Below are positions 21,846 through 33,834 of a DNA stretch of 64,000 bases, piece after piece. Within the stretch, counting starts at the first letter, position 1; the number at the start of each line of letters is the position of its first letter. A program made the translations under genes and the position numbers. The stretch spans positions 156,672,521 through 156,736,520 of the forward strand of contig CM072511.1 in assembly GCA_036898135.1 (NCBI GenBank), read 5' to 3'. The DNA is from Oncomelania hupensis. Its lineage: Eukaryota > Mollusca > Gastropoda > Littorinimorpha > Pomatiopsidae. Below the pieces are notes generated by a model. That model saw nothing but the letters and a program-made list of their open reading frames with translations. It made no database searches and was not told the DNA's origin.

Positions 21846-23768
21846 TCAATGTTCTTTCGTTCGCAAGGAATCGACGCCCTCGTCAGTTGCGGTCGTCATC
21901 GGCCCAGGGTCAAAGACGATGATCACGTGGGCTTCCCTGGGATCATTGCGTCCTCCGTTGTCTTTTTCTTCCGTCGGATGTCCGACGCAGTCGACGTTGT
22001 CAGCTCCCAGAATGCATTCGCTGGGTCTCACGGTCAAGTTGGCTTCTGCGGGACGGTGGAACAGCTCCCTCAAGGTCTGCAGATGCTCCTTCCAGGTCTG
22101 GGTGTGGACTTCATGTTCGACCAAAGTCGTAGAGCCTGGGACATCATTGAAGCTATGGGGAAATTCGCCCATAAGGTCCTTGAGCTCCAACTTTTGACCT
22201 TCCGTCAAGCCTGGTCCTAGCTTAACATCATCGATGTCTTCTTTGCTGTGGAAGTCTCCAAGTTCCAACAGTTCTTCGCTGTCAAAGCTGTCGTCGGTCA
22301 CGGCTGCTGTTGCTGCATGTACAGTCTCTGATGGCCTTTCCACGTACAGCTTAAGGAGGTTGGCGTGGTATATCTTGGAATGCTGGCCGACCTTCACCTT
22401 GTAGTCGTTGATTCCCACCACGGTCTCCACTTCGTACGGGCCTTTCCACTGCATCAGCAACTTATTGTGATCAGTAGGTAGCAGCACCAGCACTTTGTTG
22501 CCAGGTTTGAACTTCCTGTTCACAGCCCTACGATCATAGTAGTGCTTTCCACAGTCCTGGGACTTCTTCAGGTTTTCTTTGGCTATCTCGAGAGTCTGCT
22601 CCAGCTTCTCCCGTAGCTCAAACACGTACTGGTAGCTGTTCTTCACCTCTGGGGTTTCTACTTCTTTCGTCCACAGTTCTTTCAGGATGTGCATCGGCCC
22701 TCGGATGGTTCTTCCGTACAGCAGCTCGAACGGAGAAAAGCCGGTGGACTCCTGCGGCACTTCTCTGTAGGCGAACAGTAAGGCGTTGATGTAACGATGC
22801 CATTGTCTGGGCTGCTCGCTGCACAGTTTCTTCAGGGTGGACTTCAACGTAGCATTAAACTTTTCGACAAGCCCGTTGCACATTGGATGGTAGGGTGTCG
22901 TAGTCGAATGCCGGATGCTCAGCAGTCTGTTGACCTCCTTCATGCAGTCAGAGACGAACTGCGTCCCGAGGTCTGTCAGAATTTCTTCGGGCACTCCAAG
23001 TCTACTGAACATGTCCACCAGTGCCTCTGCTACAGTTTCAGTGTCAATCTTCTTCAGTGGCACTGCTTCTGGGTACCGAGTCGCATAGTCCACTAAAGTC
23101 AGTACCCACCGATGACCTTCTTCACTCGGAGGTCTTATTTCGCCGATTAAGTCTAAGGCCACCCTCTTGAAAGGTCGGTCGATCAGAGGCATCCTCTGCA
23201 TAGGCACTTTCGGGACCCTTCCTCGAGGTATGGTCTTCTGGCAAATGTCACATGATCGGCAGAAACGGCTGACGTCCGCATGAAGTCCTGGCCAGTAGAA
23301 CACCGCCTGGATTCTGTCTGACGTCTTCCTGATGCCTAGGTGACCCCCCATGATAGAATCGTGAGCTACTTCCATCACTTGGCGCCTTAGGGGTAACGGT
23401 ACCAAGACTTGACGTAGTGGTTTACCTCCGTTGACCCTCGGGTGCTGGAAGATTCTGTACAGGATCTTGGCCTTCACCTCAAAATAGACCGTGCCACTGC
23501 CCTCGTTCACGTGGTCTTGGCGGTTCCTGTACTTGTTTAAAGTGCTATCAGCTTCCTGGAGCTGGATCAGCTTATCTCTGTCCACGATGGCAGCTTTGGA
23601 GTTGTCGGCGACCTTCAGTGGCGTAGACACCTTGTCTCTATTGGCCTGGGCCCTGGTAGTAACAGCACCGACGATCTCTGGTCGGCAGGGCTGAGCCGGA
23701 GTAACCACATTGTCCCGTAGCAGCTCTGTAAGGTCTCCATCGGGAAACGGCAATGGATCCTCCTCCAC
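21846..23768 (-). pseudogene. Pol: integrase followed by truncated RT
   Basis: 640-residue frame. It has an integrase zinc finger (HDSIMGGHLG..CRSCDICQK), a catalytic core with the three acids in ALDLIGEI, ILTDLGTQFVSD and GLVEKFNATL, and a GPY/F-like module (GPYEVETV). After it comes LTEGQKLELKDLMGEFPHSF, the lead-in of RT. The sequence then jumps from EHEVHT to TWKEHLQTLRELF, so the RT palm with its YxDD box is deleted. The TDLGTQF in place of the common TDRGTQF may weaken the core. A 4-base deletion near 23836 separates this frame from the protease; in the sister copy they are in one frame. Confidence 0.88.
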
Positions 23769-25360
23769 AACTTCGACGTGTTGAGTTGAGGCAGGACTCC
23801 ACTCTGGATCGGGGTCGTCGGGTCGTCTCGCGCCGTATTCCCGATCATCAAATCATACAGCGGCTTCTTCAGGCAAACCGTTTCGACTTCGCCTATGTAG
23901 AAAGGGGTGTTGACATGAATCTTCGCAACTGGCGCTCTCACACATTTGCTGTCGGCCATAAGTGTCCATTTTGAATCGCCAGTGAACTGTTCTTTAGCGA
24001 TTAGGTCTTCTCTGACGATGACCCCACTGCAGCCAGAGTCTCTTAAAACAGTCACTTCATGATTTCCGACGCGTCCCTTGGAAACAGGCATGTTCTGGAC
24101 GGTCACAGCTGCGCTGGCGACGACGGGGATGGATTTCCCGTTGGCAAGGAGAAGTTGGCCATCGGTCATGCACTCTTGCACGTCCGCAGGAGTAGCTGTG
24201 CGCTTGGCCCCACTCGGAAGAATGACGCTCCCGCCGCACACTTGATGGTCAGATCTACTGGTTTGCCGTTGATTGGAGAACCGCCTCTGCCGGTTGCCCG
24301 CCGCTGAATTGTCCGTACTGCTCCGCTGTCCGCTACTTTTGTTTTGAGGACAGTTAGCCGCTCTGTGGTCTGTAGCGTTGCAGGTGAAACAGCCCCTTGA
24401 ATGCCCTTCCCTGGGAGGAGGCGTGGAGTCTGTCTGTCTCTGGCTCGTCTGGCTTCCCTGGATCTGGTTCACATGGTTTCCAGTCTTCTGAAAATGTTTC
24501 GTCGCGCTGGGTGGCCCCAGGGTTTTCCCATGAGCGATGAGATATCTTTCAGCAGCCTCAGTCACATCTTTAAGCGTCTGCAGCTTTTGTTCTTCTAAGT
24601 GGGTCGCTAGGTCCTTGTGACAGGCATTGAGAAATTGTTCCTTCACGATCAGGTCATGGAGACTGTCGTAAGACTTCGTTTCGCCTGATAACTCCACCCA
24701 CTTGTGTAGATATGACGACAGGCGCTCCACAAACTGCTTTGGCGTCTCGCCTGACTTAGACCGGCATTCACGGAAGCGTTTACGGTAGCCCTTCTCTGTA
24801 AAGTTGTAGCACTGCAATAGGGCCTCTTTCAAGACGTCGTAGTCTTTAGCGTCATCGTCCGACAATCTGGTGTAGACGTCGAGTGCTTCTCCCGTCAGAA
24901 GTGCACTTAGTCGAATCGCCCAGTCTTGAGGTTGCCAGTTAGAGCTTTTGGCAAACCTTTCAAATCTCGCCAAATAACTGTCGATCTGGTCCTTCCCGTC
25001 GACGAAAGCTGGCAATTTTGGAGCCATGTGGTCGCTGACGACTTGTGGCGCATGCTGATTGTTTTGGATACGCGCCAACTCCAGCTGGTACTGACGATCA
25101 GCTTCTAGTCGTCTTTCTTCCATCTCTCTTTCTTCTCGGCGTCGCTGCTCTTCTGCTTCTCTTTCTTGACGCCGCTCTTCTCTTTCTTCTCGGCGACGCT
25201 GCTCTTCTTTTTCTTGACGCCGCTCTTCAATTTCCAGACGCTTCAGTTCTAATTCTCTTTCTTTTTCTTCACGCAATATTCTCTCCTGGAATTTGACGTA
25301 CTCCGTCAGCTGTTTGCCTTTTAGATTTAGTTCAACCCCTTTCTGCCAGAGGTCCGCCAT
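23615..25360 (-). CDS. Gag-protease polyprotein of the Gypsy-like element
   Basis: 581-residue frame from MADLWQKGVELNLKGKQL. Parts: a Glu/Arg coiled coil (about residues 30-95), a capsid-like domain (KLPAFVDGKDQIDSYLARFE to ERYLIAHGK), a CCHC knuckle CFTCNATDHRAANC, and a retropepsin-like protease with the DSG triad in LRDSGCSGVIV and the distal LMIGN. The last 70 residues or so are an out-of-frame read caused by the 4-base deletion. Gag assembles particles; the protease would cut the polyprotein. Gag and protease look intact to about 23840. Confidence 0.88.
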   Translation of the reverse strand: MADLWQKGVELNLKGKQLTEYVKFQERILREEKERELELKRLEIEERRQEKEEQRRREEREERRQEREAEEQRRREEREMEERRLEADRQYQLELARIQNNQHAPQVVSDHMAPKLPAFVDGKDQIDSYLARFERFAKSSNWQPQDWAIRLSALLTGEALDVYTRLSDDDAKDYDVLKEALLQCYNFTEKGYRKRFRECRSKSGETPKQFVERLSSYLHKWVELSGETKSYDSLHDLIVKEQFLNACHKDLATHLEEQKLQTLKDVTEAAERYLIAHGKTLGPPSATKHFQKTGNHVNQIQGSQTSQRQTDSTPPPREGHSRGCFTCNATDHRAANCPQNKSSGQRSSTDNSAAGNRQRRFSNQRQTSRSDHQVCGGSVILPSGAKRTATPADVQECMTDGQLLLANGKSIPVVASAAVTVQNMPVSKGRVGNHEVTVLRDSGCSGVIVREDLIAKEQFTGDSKWTLMADSKCVRAPVAKIHVNTPFYIGEVETVCLKKPLYDLMIGNTARDDPTTPIQSGVLPQLNTSKLWRRIHCRFPMETLQSCYGTMWLLRLSPADQRSSVLLLPGPRPIETRCLRH

Positions 25361-25891
25361 CTTGATGCTTTTCTGGAAAGTTCTTTTCTGGAAAGTTCTT
25401 TTCTGGAAAGTTCTTGACTGGAAGGTTCTTTACTGTGCTGTACCTTTCTAGACTGTTCTAGAACAGCACGCTTTCTGCAGTAGCGCTAATGCTTGTCACT
25501 AGTCGCCTTCGTTGACGCAGGCCCCGCTGTCCTCGTCGTATGCGACGCTGCACCACGCTGGTGTTGATGTACACGCTCCTGTGCTGAAGTAGACTCGACG
25601 TCCGCACGTCGCTCTCTCTAATACTGGCGATGTAGCTCCGAGACTGTCCCTCGACGTAGTCCTGCGGCAGCCACGTAGTCCCGCTCTGTTGTTCGCTCAC
25701 GAAGCAACTCTTCGGCGACTACACGCCCTTGCAGTCAACCCGAATCTATCGGATGTAGTCCCAGTATGTTGGCCCCTCTCGACGCAACTCGTTGGCGGCT
25801 ACCCTCGATGACTGCCTCTCGTAACGTTGACTCGCTTGTTGTAGCAGTTGAACCCTTGGCTATGGCGTGAATCGCGGCTTGACCCCCAAAA

Positions 25892-26528
25892 TGTTACACT
25901 CGGTTTGATGTTGGTGTTTTCTATCAGTATCTGATTCAGCCCCGATGCTTGAATTCCTGATAGTTGTGTAACTCAGATTCGTTTATTCACACAGCCCGTC
26001 CAAACAGCATACAAGTCACAAAGTCGACGTATGAAGTTTTCCACTTTTATTCAGCACACACCAACAACTGCATACAATTCTCAATTCAACTCAACAACTT
26101 TCACAGCAACTTTCCAAATCACTATCAACAACAACACTATCTCCCAACAGCAACTCGGCACACGATTAAATAACCTCTCTCTTTTCTGGAACAATTTGGT
26201 ACATGGTAGAAATGACGTACTGCCACCAATCGAACTAAAGATCGTCATCACTGACTTACGTCATACATTATTATTTCTCCTTCCCGAATGTCCTCTTGCC
26301 TCGACATGCATCGGGAAATTTCTATCGAGAGTAAACACGCAGATCCAGAATATTCTACATCAATATCGACTAACGCAAATCATCAACGTTATACAAAGCC
26401 TCTCCTAACAACAATGCAAACTCAAATCAAAGGTAAATAAACTCCATTATTGAATACTTTGCAAATCGAAACGATTAGATCTATCGTACACGCTTCCGAC
26501 ATACTTTCGTTCGCGTTTCAACGTAACA
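25892..26528 (-). repeat. 5' LTR (right)
   Basis: 637 bp. The primer-site sequence TGGGGGTCAAGCCGCGA (on the - strand) lies just inside it. Confidence 0.93.
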
Positions 26529-26533
26529 GCCTT

Positions 26534-27073
26534 ACTGTGCAGGGGGACGTAATCGGAGATAAAAAAAACTAGTAGCTGATCTTTTGGCCTCTTCTTTTGC
26601 TGCAAATTCTTCTTCTGAAAACTATTCCGTCTCTTTCCAAACAATTAAAACACGTAAAGAAAAACAACGGTTAAATTTTACCTCTGATAATTCTGAAGAC
26701 TACAACATTTCGTTCTCATTAGTCGAGCTTGACGATGCAATTAACAAAAGTGCAGACTCAGCAGTTGGACCGGATGATGTACATTATCAATTTCTCAGAC
26801 ATTTAACGAGGTACTCACGGTCTCAACTGCTGGACATCTTCAATCAGATTTGGATCACTGGCACCTTTCCTCCCTCTTGGAGAAAGGCCATTATAGTACC
26901 CATTCCTAAACCTGGCAAAGACCATACTAATCCAACAAACTATAGACCCATAGCCTTAACGTCTTGCTTATGCAAGACGCTGGAAAGAATGGTCTATTCC
27001 CGTTTACTGTGGTATCTGGAAACAACTAATATCTTATCCAAAACTCAGTGTGGCTTTCGAAGTGGTCGAAGTA
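26534..27073 (+). pseudogene. LINE ORF2, part 2: RT N-terminal part
   Basis: Continues the I-type ORF2 after the Gypsy-like element. It contains AVGPDDVHYQFLRHL, FPPSWRKAIIVPIPKPGKD, NYRPIALTSCLCKTLERMV and TQCGFRSGRS, which are RT fingers motifs. Broken off by the L2-like LINE, and picks up in register at 30881 (TVDHLV). Confidence 0.88.
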
Positions 27074-30000
27074 TAATAATATAATAATAACGGATTTTTA
27101 TATAGCGGATACTCCAGCCTATGACCAGACTCACCACGCTTTACATAGTCATTATATATAAGTACATGCACTCGATAAAACATCGCTTTCGCTACAATAC
27201 ACCAAAAGACAGAACAGTAAGGGTACAAATTATTTACACTTATGTACACAAATTACAATTTACAACTATGTACACAAATGACAGAAAAGACAAATAGAAT
27301 AGCAAAAACATATTCACAGCTATTTATATGCCCGGTTAGGCCCAGGAGGAAAAACAGTATAAATATGTACAGCCGTGTATACACTTACGGATCAGACAGA
27401 GACAAAGAGGAGAGAATGGCAGCGGGATACAGATCATTCTGAATAGTGAAGTTTGAAGAGGTGGGTTTTGAGGGCCTTTTTGAATGCTTGTGTTGATTGT
27501 ATGTTGCGGATATGGGAGGGAAGGGAGTTCCACTGCTTAGGTGCGGAGTAAGCGAATGCACGTTGGCCGTATGTCTTAGTGCGGGTGACGGGAACCTTGA
27601 GTGTGCGAGTGTCAGCAGAAGATCTTAAAGTGCGTGAAGGGGAATAGACAGACAGTAGATCAGCAAGGTAGGAGGGACAAGAATCTGTGAAGAAGTTGTG
27701 ACAGAGAACAGAGAGTTTGTACTCTATGCGTGCTTGCACAGGAAGCCAGTGAAGGGAATGTAGTAGAGGTGTGATGTGATCGCGTTTCTTAGCTCGGAAT
27801 ACTAGTCTAGCTGCTGAGTTCTGAACCTTTTGTAGCTTGTCAATGATGTGTTTTGAGGAGCCAGCGAGGAGAGAGTTGCAATAGTCAAGACGAGAAAGGA
27901 CGAGAGCGCAGACTAGGGTTTTGGTGGCAGTGAGCGTAAGATAGTGGCGAAAGGAGCTGATTTGGCGTATGGCCGTGTATGCAGAGCGACAGATGTTGGA
28001 GATGTGGTTGTTGAGGGACAGGTTATCGGAGAGAATGTAGCCGAGATTTCTTGCTGAGGATGAGAACTGAATGTTTGTTGTCCCTACCGTAAGCGATGTT
28101 GGGAGAGGCGGGAGTGAGGAGGAGGTGTTGTGCTTGTGAATGAGGAGGGCTTCGGTTTTATCGTCATTAAGCTTAAGCTTGTTGCGTGTCATCCATGACT
28201 TAATGTCTGTGATGCAGTTCTCCAAAGTCTGAACAGTGGAATTAATGAGAGAGGGGGCTGTGGATTTATAAAGTTGTGTGTCGTCTGCAAATGACTGACT
28301 CTCAACAGCATGCTTTCTAAGCAGGAGAAGCAGTGGCTTGGTGTACAGAGTGAATAACACCGGCCCTAAAACGGAACCCTGAGGCACGCCGCACACCAAG
28401 TCTGCTGTGCTGAGAAACAGCCATCGACAGTGACTGCATGTGATCTGTCGGAAAGATATGAGTGGAACCAAGCCAGGACCGAGCCGGAGATTCCAAAGTA
28501 GTGTTGAATAGTGTTAAAGAGAATGTGGTGGTCGACTGTGTCAAAAGCGGCTGAGAGGTCTAGTAAGGTGAGAACGGAGACGTTACCATTATCTAAGGCC
28601 AGCAACAGATCGTTGGTTACCTTTAGGAGGGCTGTCTCAGTGCTGTGGAAGGGTCGGTAGGCAGACTGGTTGGGGCAAAGTAAAGCGTTATCATATAGGT
28701 AGGCAAACAGTTGTTTGAGAACAATGTTTTCTATGACTTTGGACAGGAAGGAGAGGTTTGAAACAGATCTATAGTTCTTTAGATTATTTTTGTCTAAACT
28801 TGGCTTTTTAAGGAGGGGTTTGATGACAGCCGTTTTGAGCACAGACGGAACAACACCAGAGGACAGACTCTCGTTGATAATGTGGGTAATGGTCGGGAGT
28901 AGAGGGTCAAGATTCTCTATCAACATGGGGGTAGGAATGGGGTCAAGAGAGCAAGATGTTGGTTTTGAGCTTAAGATGACTTTCTTGACTTCTTGCTCTG
29001 TTACTGGTTGAAAAACTTCCATTTTTGCGGTAGTGAGGGAAGGTGAGAATGGGTTAATGAGTGGGATCTCATGGCTGTCAAGAGCGTCCCTTATGTCAGC
29101 CACTTTCTGTGTGAAATAATTACAAAATACATCTGGTAGCTGACATGGTGGATGCGTGGATGGGAGTGATGTTGCATTGCTCTTACCCCTTAGCTGATTG
29201 CAAATGTTGAACAACTGTTTACAAGTTTCGCTGCTGCTAATTCTGTCGCTAAAGTACCGGGTTTTGGCAGTCTGGACTATTTTAGTGACCCGTTTTTTTG
29301 CAGCGGTGAAAATCTGCTTGCTGACTTCTAAACCCGTTTAAGCCACTTTTTCTCTGCTTTGCGTCGGTGTTTCTTCGCCTCGGAGAGCTCGTCCTTGATA
29401 GACTCGTACCAGGGTGCTGAGCGTGTTGCCTTGACCTTTTTCTGGGCCACGGGGGCGTGCCGATCAAGCACCGCATGAAGTGTACTATTCAGCTGATCCA
29501 CAGTGGGGCAGAGTTCTGGGGTCACTTTAGCGGTAAGCTCTTGCTTGAAAGCATCCCTATCCATGGTACGCAGGCTGCGAGCCTCCCTGAACATGGGGGG
29601 AGGAGGGGGGGCTGCGACGTTTAGTTCGCACATGACACAGAAATGGTCAGATGTTAATTCCTAGGTGACTGAAGTTGATCTAACCACATTATCCTGAGGC
29701 CTATGCATAACCCAATCTATGATGTGACCACGGCTGTGGGTGGGTTCTGTGACTGACTGAGAAAGACTAAACTGATCTAAAAGTTCAATCATTTTTGCGG
29801 TGGAAGGTTGCTGGGGTTGGTCAAAGTGAAAGTTAATGTCTCCTACAACTATGTATGTTCCTGACAGTGTGTTGCAATAATCGAGCAGGATTGGAAATTC
29901 TTGGTGAAAAATTGCATCAGTTAATTTATTCTTCTTGCTTGGAAAGGTGCGATATATGCATATGAAGTGAATGTTCTGCTGTGGGACGGACAAACTGAGG

Positions 30001-30874
30001 TGAACAACTTCAAAGGACGAGTAAGTGAATGCGAAGTCTGGGATGAAGCCAAGGTGACGGGACAGACTGTTTCTGTAAATGATAGCGAGGCCTCCACCAC
30101 GATTTGAGCGAGGAAACGAACATACAGAATAGCCAGAAGGGGTTAAATCAGAGCATTTACCCTCGTCACCAGTCTGCCGAAACCAAGTTTCTTGTATGAA
30201 CATGATGTCAGTCTGCGTGTCTGAGATGAATTCACGCAAAGCCGTACGTTTTTCGTTAGGACCCAGTGATTGAGCGTTGAATGATGCAACGCGTAAAGGG
30301 CTGTGGCGATCGAGGTGTGAAGATAGTGGTTGAGGGGAGAGGTTGATGTGAATGAGATTGTCTGTGTTACAACGATGAGTCTCAGGCCTAGTGGTACACT
30401 CTTTGTGTGATGCAATATGTAGCGTGGGGTCAGTGTTGGAAAGCATAGGCGATCTGTTTGAAAGGACAACAGGGATAGACGAGATGTTTTGTTTACGTTT
30501 GCCTCCCCGACTAGTCCGTTTTCTGGGCAAATGACGGCCGATCGATAACTCTTTTAATCGGAACACAAGGTCGGGAGCAAGCTGTGAACATTTCGACTTC
30601 AATGACAATAGCTTATCGCGTGTGTAGCCTGTGGATGGAATTTCGGAACACAATGGCGGACTACGTGGGTGCGAGATAGCACAATGAACGAAGCGAAAAA
30701 ACGATAGAGTAAACAAACGAACATAAAAAGAGAGGCAAAGCAACACTACACTTACTTGAGGATCCATGAGACAACAATTACACAATACAAAACTCACAAC
30801 AAGACACAGTAAACACCGCAAAATCACAAAATTCAGTAGAGCTCGGGTCGTACACAGCCTGTTGGCGTCAACCG
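27074..30874 (-). mobile_element. L2/CR1-like LINE, nearly full length
   Basis: 3.8 kb on the - strand between copies of GAAGTA (27068-27073 and 30875-30880). It has a leader, an endonuclease region, RT and a 3' tail ending CGCTATATAAAAATCCG then TTATTATTA. No RNase H. RT blocks such as NLSFLSKVIENIVLKQL and LLDLSAAFDTVDHHIL are typical of the L2/CR1 group. Inserted into the I-type LINE ORF2, so it is younger than that LINE. Confidence 0.88.
27434..30827 (-). pseudogene. L2-like ORF2: endonuclease-RT, three to four frame breaks
   Basis: Pieces 30827-29661 (388 aa; ASFNAQSLGPNEKRTAL, MFIQETWFR, YIVVGDINFHFD), 29633-29328 (linker), 29214-28366 (RT fingers and palm; DLSAAFDTVDH) and 28471-27434 ([16 protein letters not shown], then [11 protein letters not shown] with the catalytic FADD, then thumb and C-terminus). 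The pieces overlap or abut in different frames, so the frame is broken at about 29650, 29220-29330 and 28420. Otherwise it is well preserved and includes both catalytic domains. Confidence 0.87.
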
Positions 30875-30880
30875 GAAGTA

Positions 30881-32931
30881 CTGTTGATCACCTGGTGCGA
30901 CTGGAAACTTTTATCCGTAACGCGTTCGTCCAGGGTGAACATGTCGTTGCCATCATGTTTGATTTGGAAAAAGCCTATGATACCACATGGAAATATGGCA
31001 TTCTTTCAGATTTACAAGATATGGGTTTGAAAGGACATTTACCTCTGTTTATATCCAATTTTCTAACGGACAGAATTTTTCAGGTTAAGGTTGGGGGATC
31101 TTTATCAGATACGAGGGAACAGGAGATGGGAGTGCCTCAGGGTAGCATCTTGTCTCCATTACTGTTTAATATTAAAATAAATAATATTGTTTGTTCCGTT
31201 AAACGGGGAATTGACAATTCTTTGTTTGTTGACGATTTTGCATTAGTAGCCAAAGGTAAAACCTTGGCATCTGCAGAACGTCAGCTACAGTTATGTGTCA
31301 ACGCCGTTGAAGACTGGGTTTTACAAAATGGTTTTAAATTTTCTGAAGCAAAAACTGAATGTATTCACTTTTCCAAGCACTAGGGAATTGTTCAAGATCC
31401 TAATATTACCCTCAATAAAACTCCAATAAAGGCGGTCCAACAAGTCAAATTTTTGGGCGTTATTTTTTATCAAAGGCTATCCTTCCTTCCTCATCTGAAA
31501 AATTTGAAAACTAAATGTCAACAGGCCTGCAACTTGCTCAAGGTTATCAGTGGTACAGACTGGGGAGCTGACAAGAAAACTTTATTGCTGTTATATCGTT
31601 CTTTAATTAGATCCAAGTTCGATTATGTTTGCATTGTTTATGGTTCTGCTAGAAAATCTAGTCTTAAAATGTTAGATCCAGTTGCTCATCAGGCATTACG
31701 CATTACTTTGGGTGCTTTTCGCACCTCCCCTTGTGAAAGCCTTTATGTGGAAGCTAACGAACCCCCGCTTGAGCTGAGACGTACAAAATTGTCACTAAAT
31801 TACTATTTAAAATTAAAAACTGATCCTATGAACCCCGCCTATGACTGTGTTTTCAACCCAGATTTTGTTCAGAAATTTGAAGCCAAACCTAACACAATTC
31901 CTCCGTTTGGCATCAGAATGCAGGCTCATTTGGAAAAAGCAGGAATCGATGTTGCTTCCATCAACGACGATGAACTTCGGACTGAAATTCCCCCATGGAA
32001 ATTATGTACCCCAAACATTAATTGGCAATTGTCCGCTCTCCTCAAAAACAATACATCTGAAACCGTGTATAACCAGCTTTATTTAGAACAGTGTGCTTTA
32101 TACCCTGGATATGAAAAACTTTTTACAGACGAGTCAAAGAAAGGATATTCAGTTGCTGCAGCGTCGGTCTCTGGGAGACACTTAGACCAGCCTTTGCAAC
32201 AGCGTTTGCCTGATTTTTGTTCTGTTTATACCGCTGAGCTCAAGGCAATTCATCTAGCTCTAAAACAGGTTTATCAATCCAAAAGAACCTCGTTTTTAAT
32301 CATGTCCGATTCACTGTCAGCACTCCAGGCTCTTTCCACGAGAAAGATATCACACCCTTTTCTGGCAGAGATCCATGACCTCCATACACAACTTGTTTCT
32401 GAGGGTAAAAAGATAGTTTTTATGTGGGTCCCTGGTCACATGTGCATTCGTGGCAATATTGTAGTGGACAAAGCGGCTAAAGATGCTCTGCATCTCGATT
32501 TCCCTCCGGAGATTTTCCAGTTTGTGCCCTAATCTGACCTACGTTGTATGACTGGATCTTATTGTAAACGACTGTGGCAGACTGACTGGTCTAACCATAT
32601 CAACAACAAATTATTTCAAATTCTTCCCGATGTGTCAGATTCTTTGCCTAACTTTGCATCCAATCGCAAAGAAGAAACAGTTTTGTCTCGGCTTCATATT
32701 GGGCATACTTATGTAACCCACAGTTTCCTGTTAAAAGGAGAAGACCCACCATGGTGCTTTGCATGTGATAAATCCTTTTCCGTTCGTCATTTCATGTCTG
32801 AATGTGCTGACCTGCTTGATAAAAGAGAAACATATTTTGGTTCAATACCTTTCAAAGAGATTTTTAAAATATGCAATGGTCAACACTTGTTTCAATTTTT
32901 ACATGATGTTGGTTTGTTTTATCGCATATAA
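30881..32931 (+). pseudogene. LINE ORF2, part 3: RT palm to RNase H and C-terminus
   Basis: One frame with two in-frame stops (TAG 31381-31383, TAA 32530-32532). It has the RT motif A VVAIMFDLEKAYDTTW, motif B MGVPQGSILSPLLFN and motif C LFVDDFAL. The RNase H domain follows with KLFTDES, VYTAELKAI and FLIMSDSLSAL, then WVPGHMCIRGN. The tail has a C-x2-C..H..C pattern (WCFACDKSFSVRHFMSEC) seen at the end of I-type ORF2. RNase H removes the RNA strand during reverse transcription. Confidence 0.87.
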
Positions 32932-33214
32932 ACCATGCTGTTTTGTTTTGGATTTTATTGAGAAGACCGAATTTAGTGATTTGATTGAGAAAAGAGAACA
33001 TATTTTTAATACATCAGTTTTAAAGAAGACTTTTCAAGAGGTGACATGTGAAAGTTTGTTTAAGTATTTAAGAGTAACAGATATATATTTTAAGATTTGA
33101 ACCACTTTTATAACATTTTAAGATAACGTCTCTCTGGTCCTGATTTGGCTCGGAAGAGTCCGCTGGACCTAAAGCAATAACCATGTAATGTAATGTTCTT
33201 TTATACTGATATTT

Positions 33215-33281
<67 letters not shown>
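33215..33281. repeat. (CT)n microsatellite
   Basis: Pure TCTC run, just after the 3' end of the I-type LINE. Confidence 0.95.
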
Positions 33282-33285
<4 letters not shown>

Positions 33286-33486
33286 GCTTTTTTGTACGCT
33301 GCATAATAGTTCTATAGTTATTTGTTTTGTCGTGTTAGTATAGGTATTTGTTTTGTCGTTGGCATAAATGACTGCAGATCGCACAATGTGAGTGTCAATG
33401 ATAGCCTACGACAAGCGATTGTAAGAATAGGTTCCCGTCTAAAATCTGTATCCTTGTTGTGAATAATTTGTCTGAGTCTGAGTCTG

Positions 33487-33487
<1 letters not shown>

Positions 33488-33520
<33 letters not shown>

Positions 33521-33522
33521 TC

Positions 33523-33582
<60 letters not shown>
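33488..33582. repeat. (TC)n/(AC)n microsatellite
   Basis: TCTC then ACAC, ending about 65 bp upstream of the acceptor at 33647. Confidence 0.95.
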
Positions 33583-33585
<3 letters not shown>

Positions 33586-33646
33586 AATTCTGTGCAAATC
33601 TGTCGCTTAGTTAGGACCACATTGTGCTTGTCGCCTTGTCGTGCAG

Positions 33647-33834
33647 TCCCATGCGTTTTCTGGACGGTTACGAGGATCGTTGGGCATACGCTTTGTGTTT
33701 CGGCGCCATCACCAGCATCCTGCTCAGCATCTTTATAGACGCCATAAGTGGCGGCTTCGACGGCGACACTCTCTTCTGTCCCCAGGAGGCCAACAACATC
33801 ACCCAGGACATCTGCACACAGACATGGGTCGTCA
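33647..33834 (+). CDS. STRA6: STRA6-like exon: TM2 region
   Basis: Acceptor GTCGTGCAG, donor GTAAGT. Encodes PMRFLDGYEDRWAYALCFG, a hydrophobic helix (AITSILLSIFIDAI), then an extracellular loop with CPQEANNITQDIC, including an NIT glycosylation sequon. PMRFLDG lines up with PVDFLAG of human STRA6. Starts in phase 2 and ends in phase 1. Confidence 0.9.

Larger units (their letters stand above)
20953..26528 (-). mobile_element. Young Gypsy-like LTR retrotransposon with integrase before RT
   Basis: Two 637-bp LTRs (20953-21589 and 25892-26528) differ at only two positions that I can see. The target repeat GCCTT is at 20948-20952 and 26529-26533, inside the I-type LINE ORF2. On the - strand the order is LTR, primer site, Gag, protease, integrase, a remnant of RT, purine tract, LTR. 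Integrase upstream of RT is the gene order described for Gmr1-like Gypsy elements, not the usual Gypsy order. Most of RT and all of RNase H are deleted, so this copy is non-autonomous. Confidence 0.92.
18060..33195 (+). mobile_element. I-type (Nimb/I-like) LINE, split by two later insertions
   Basis: Sits in the 17963-33646 intron in sense with the gene. It has a 5' leader, ORF1 (18369-19526), ORF2 (about 19830-32931) and a 3' end with CCGCTGGACCTAAAGCAAT and short TAATG units (33150-33195). ORF1 with three zinc knuckles plus an ORF2 with APE endonuclease, RT and C-terminal RNase H is the layout of the I superfamily; the clade name is my best judgement. It is interrupted at 20953-26528 (Gypsy-like element) and 27074-30874 (L2-like LINE). 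The left border is approximate. Confidence 0.85.
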
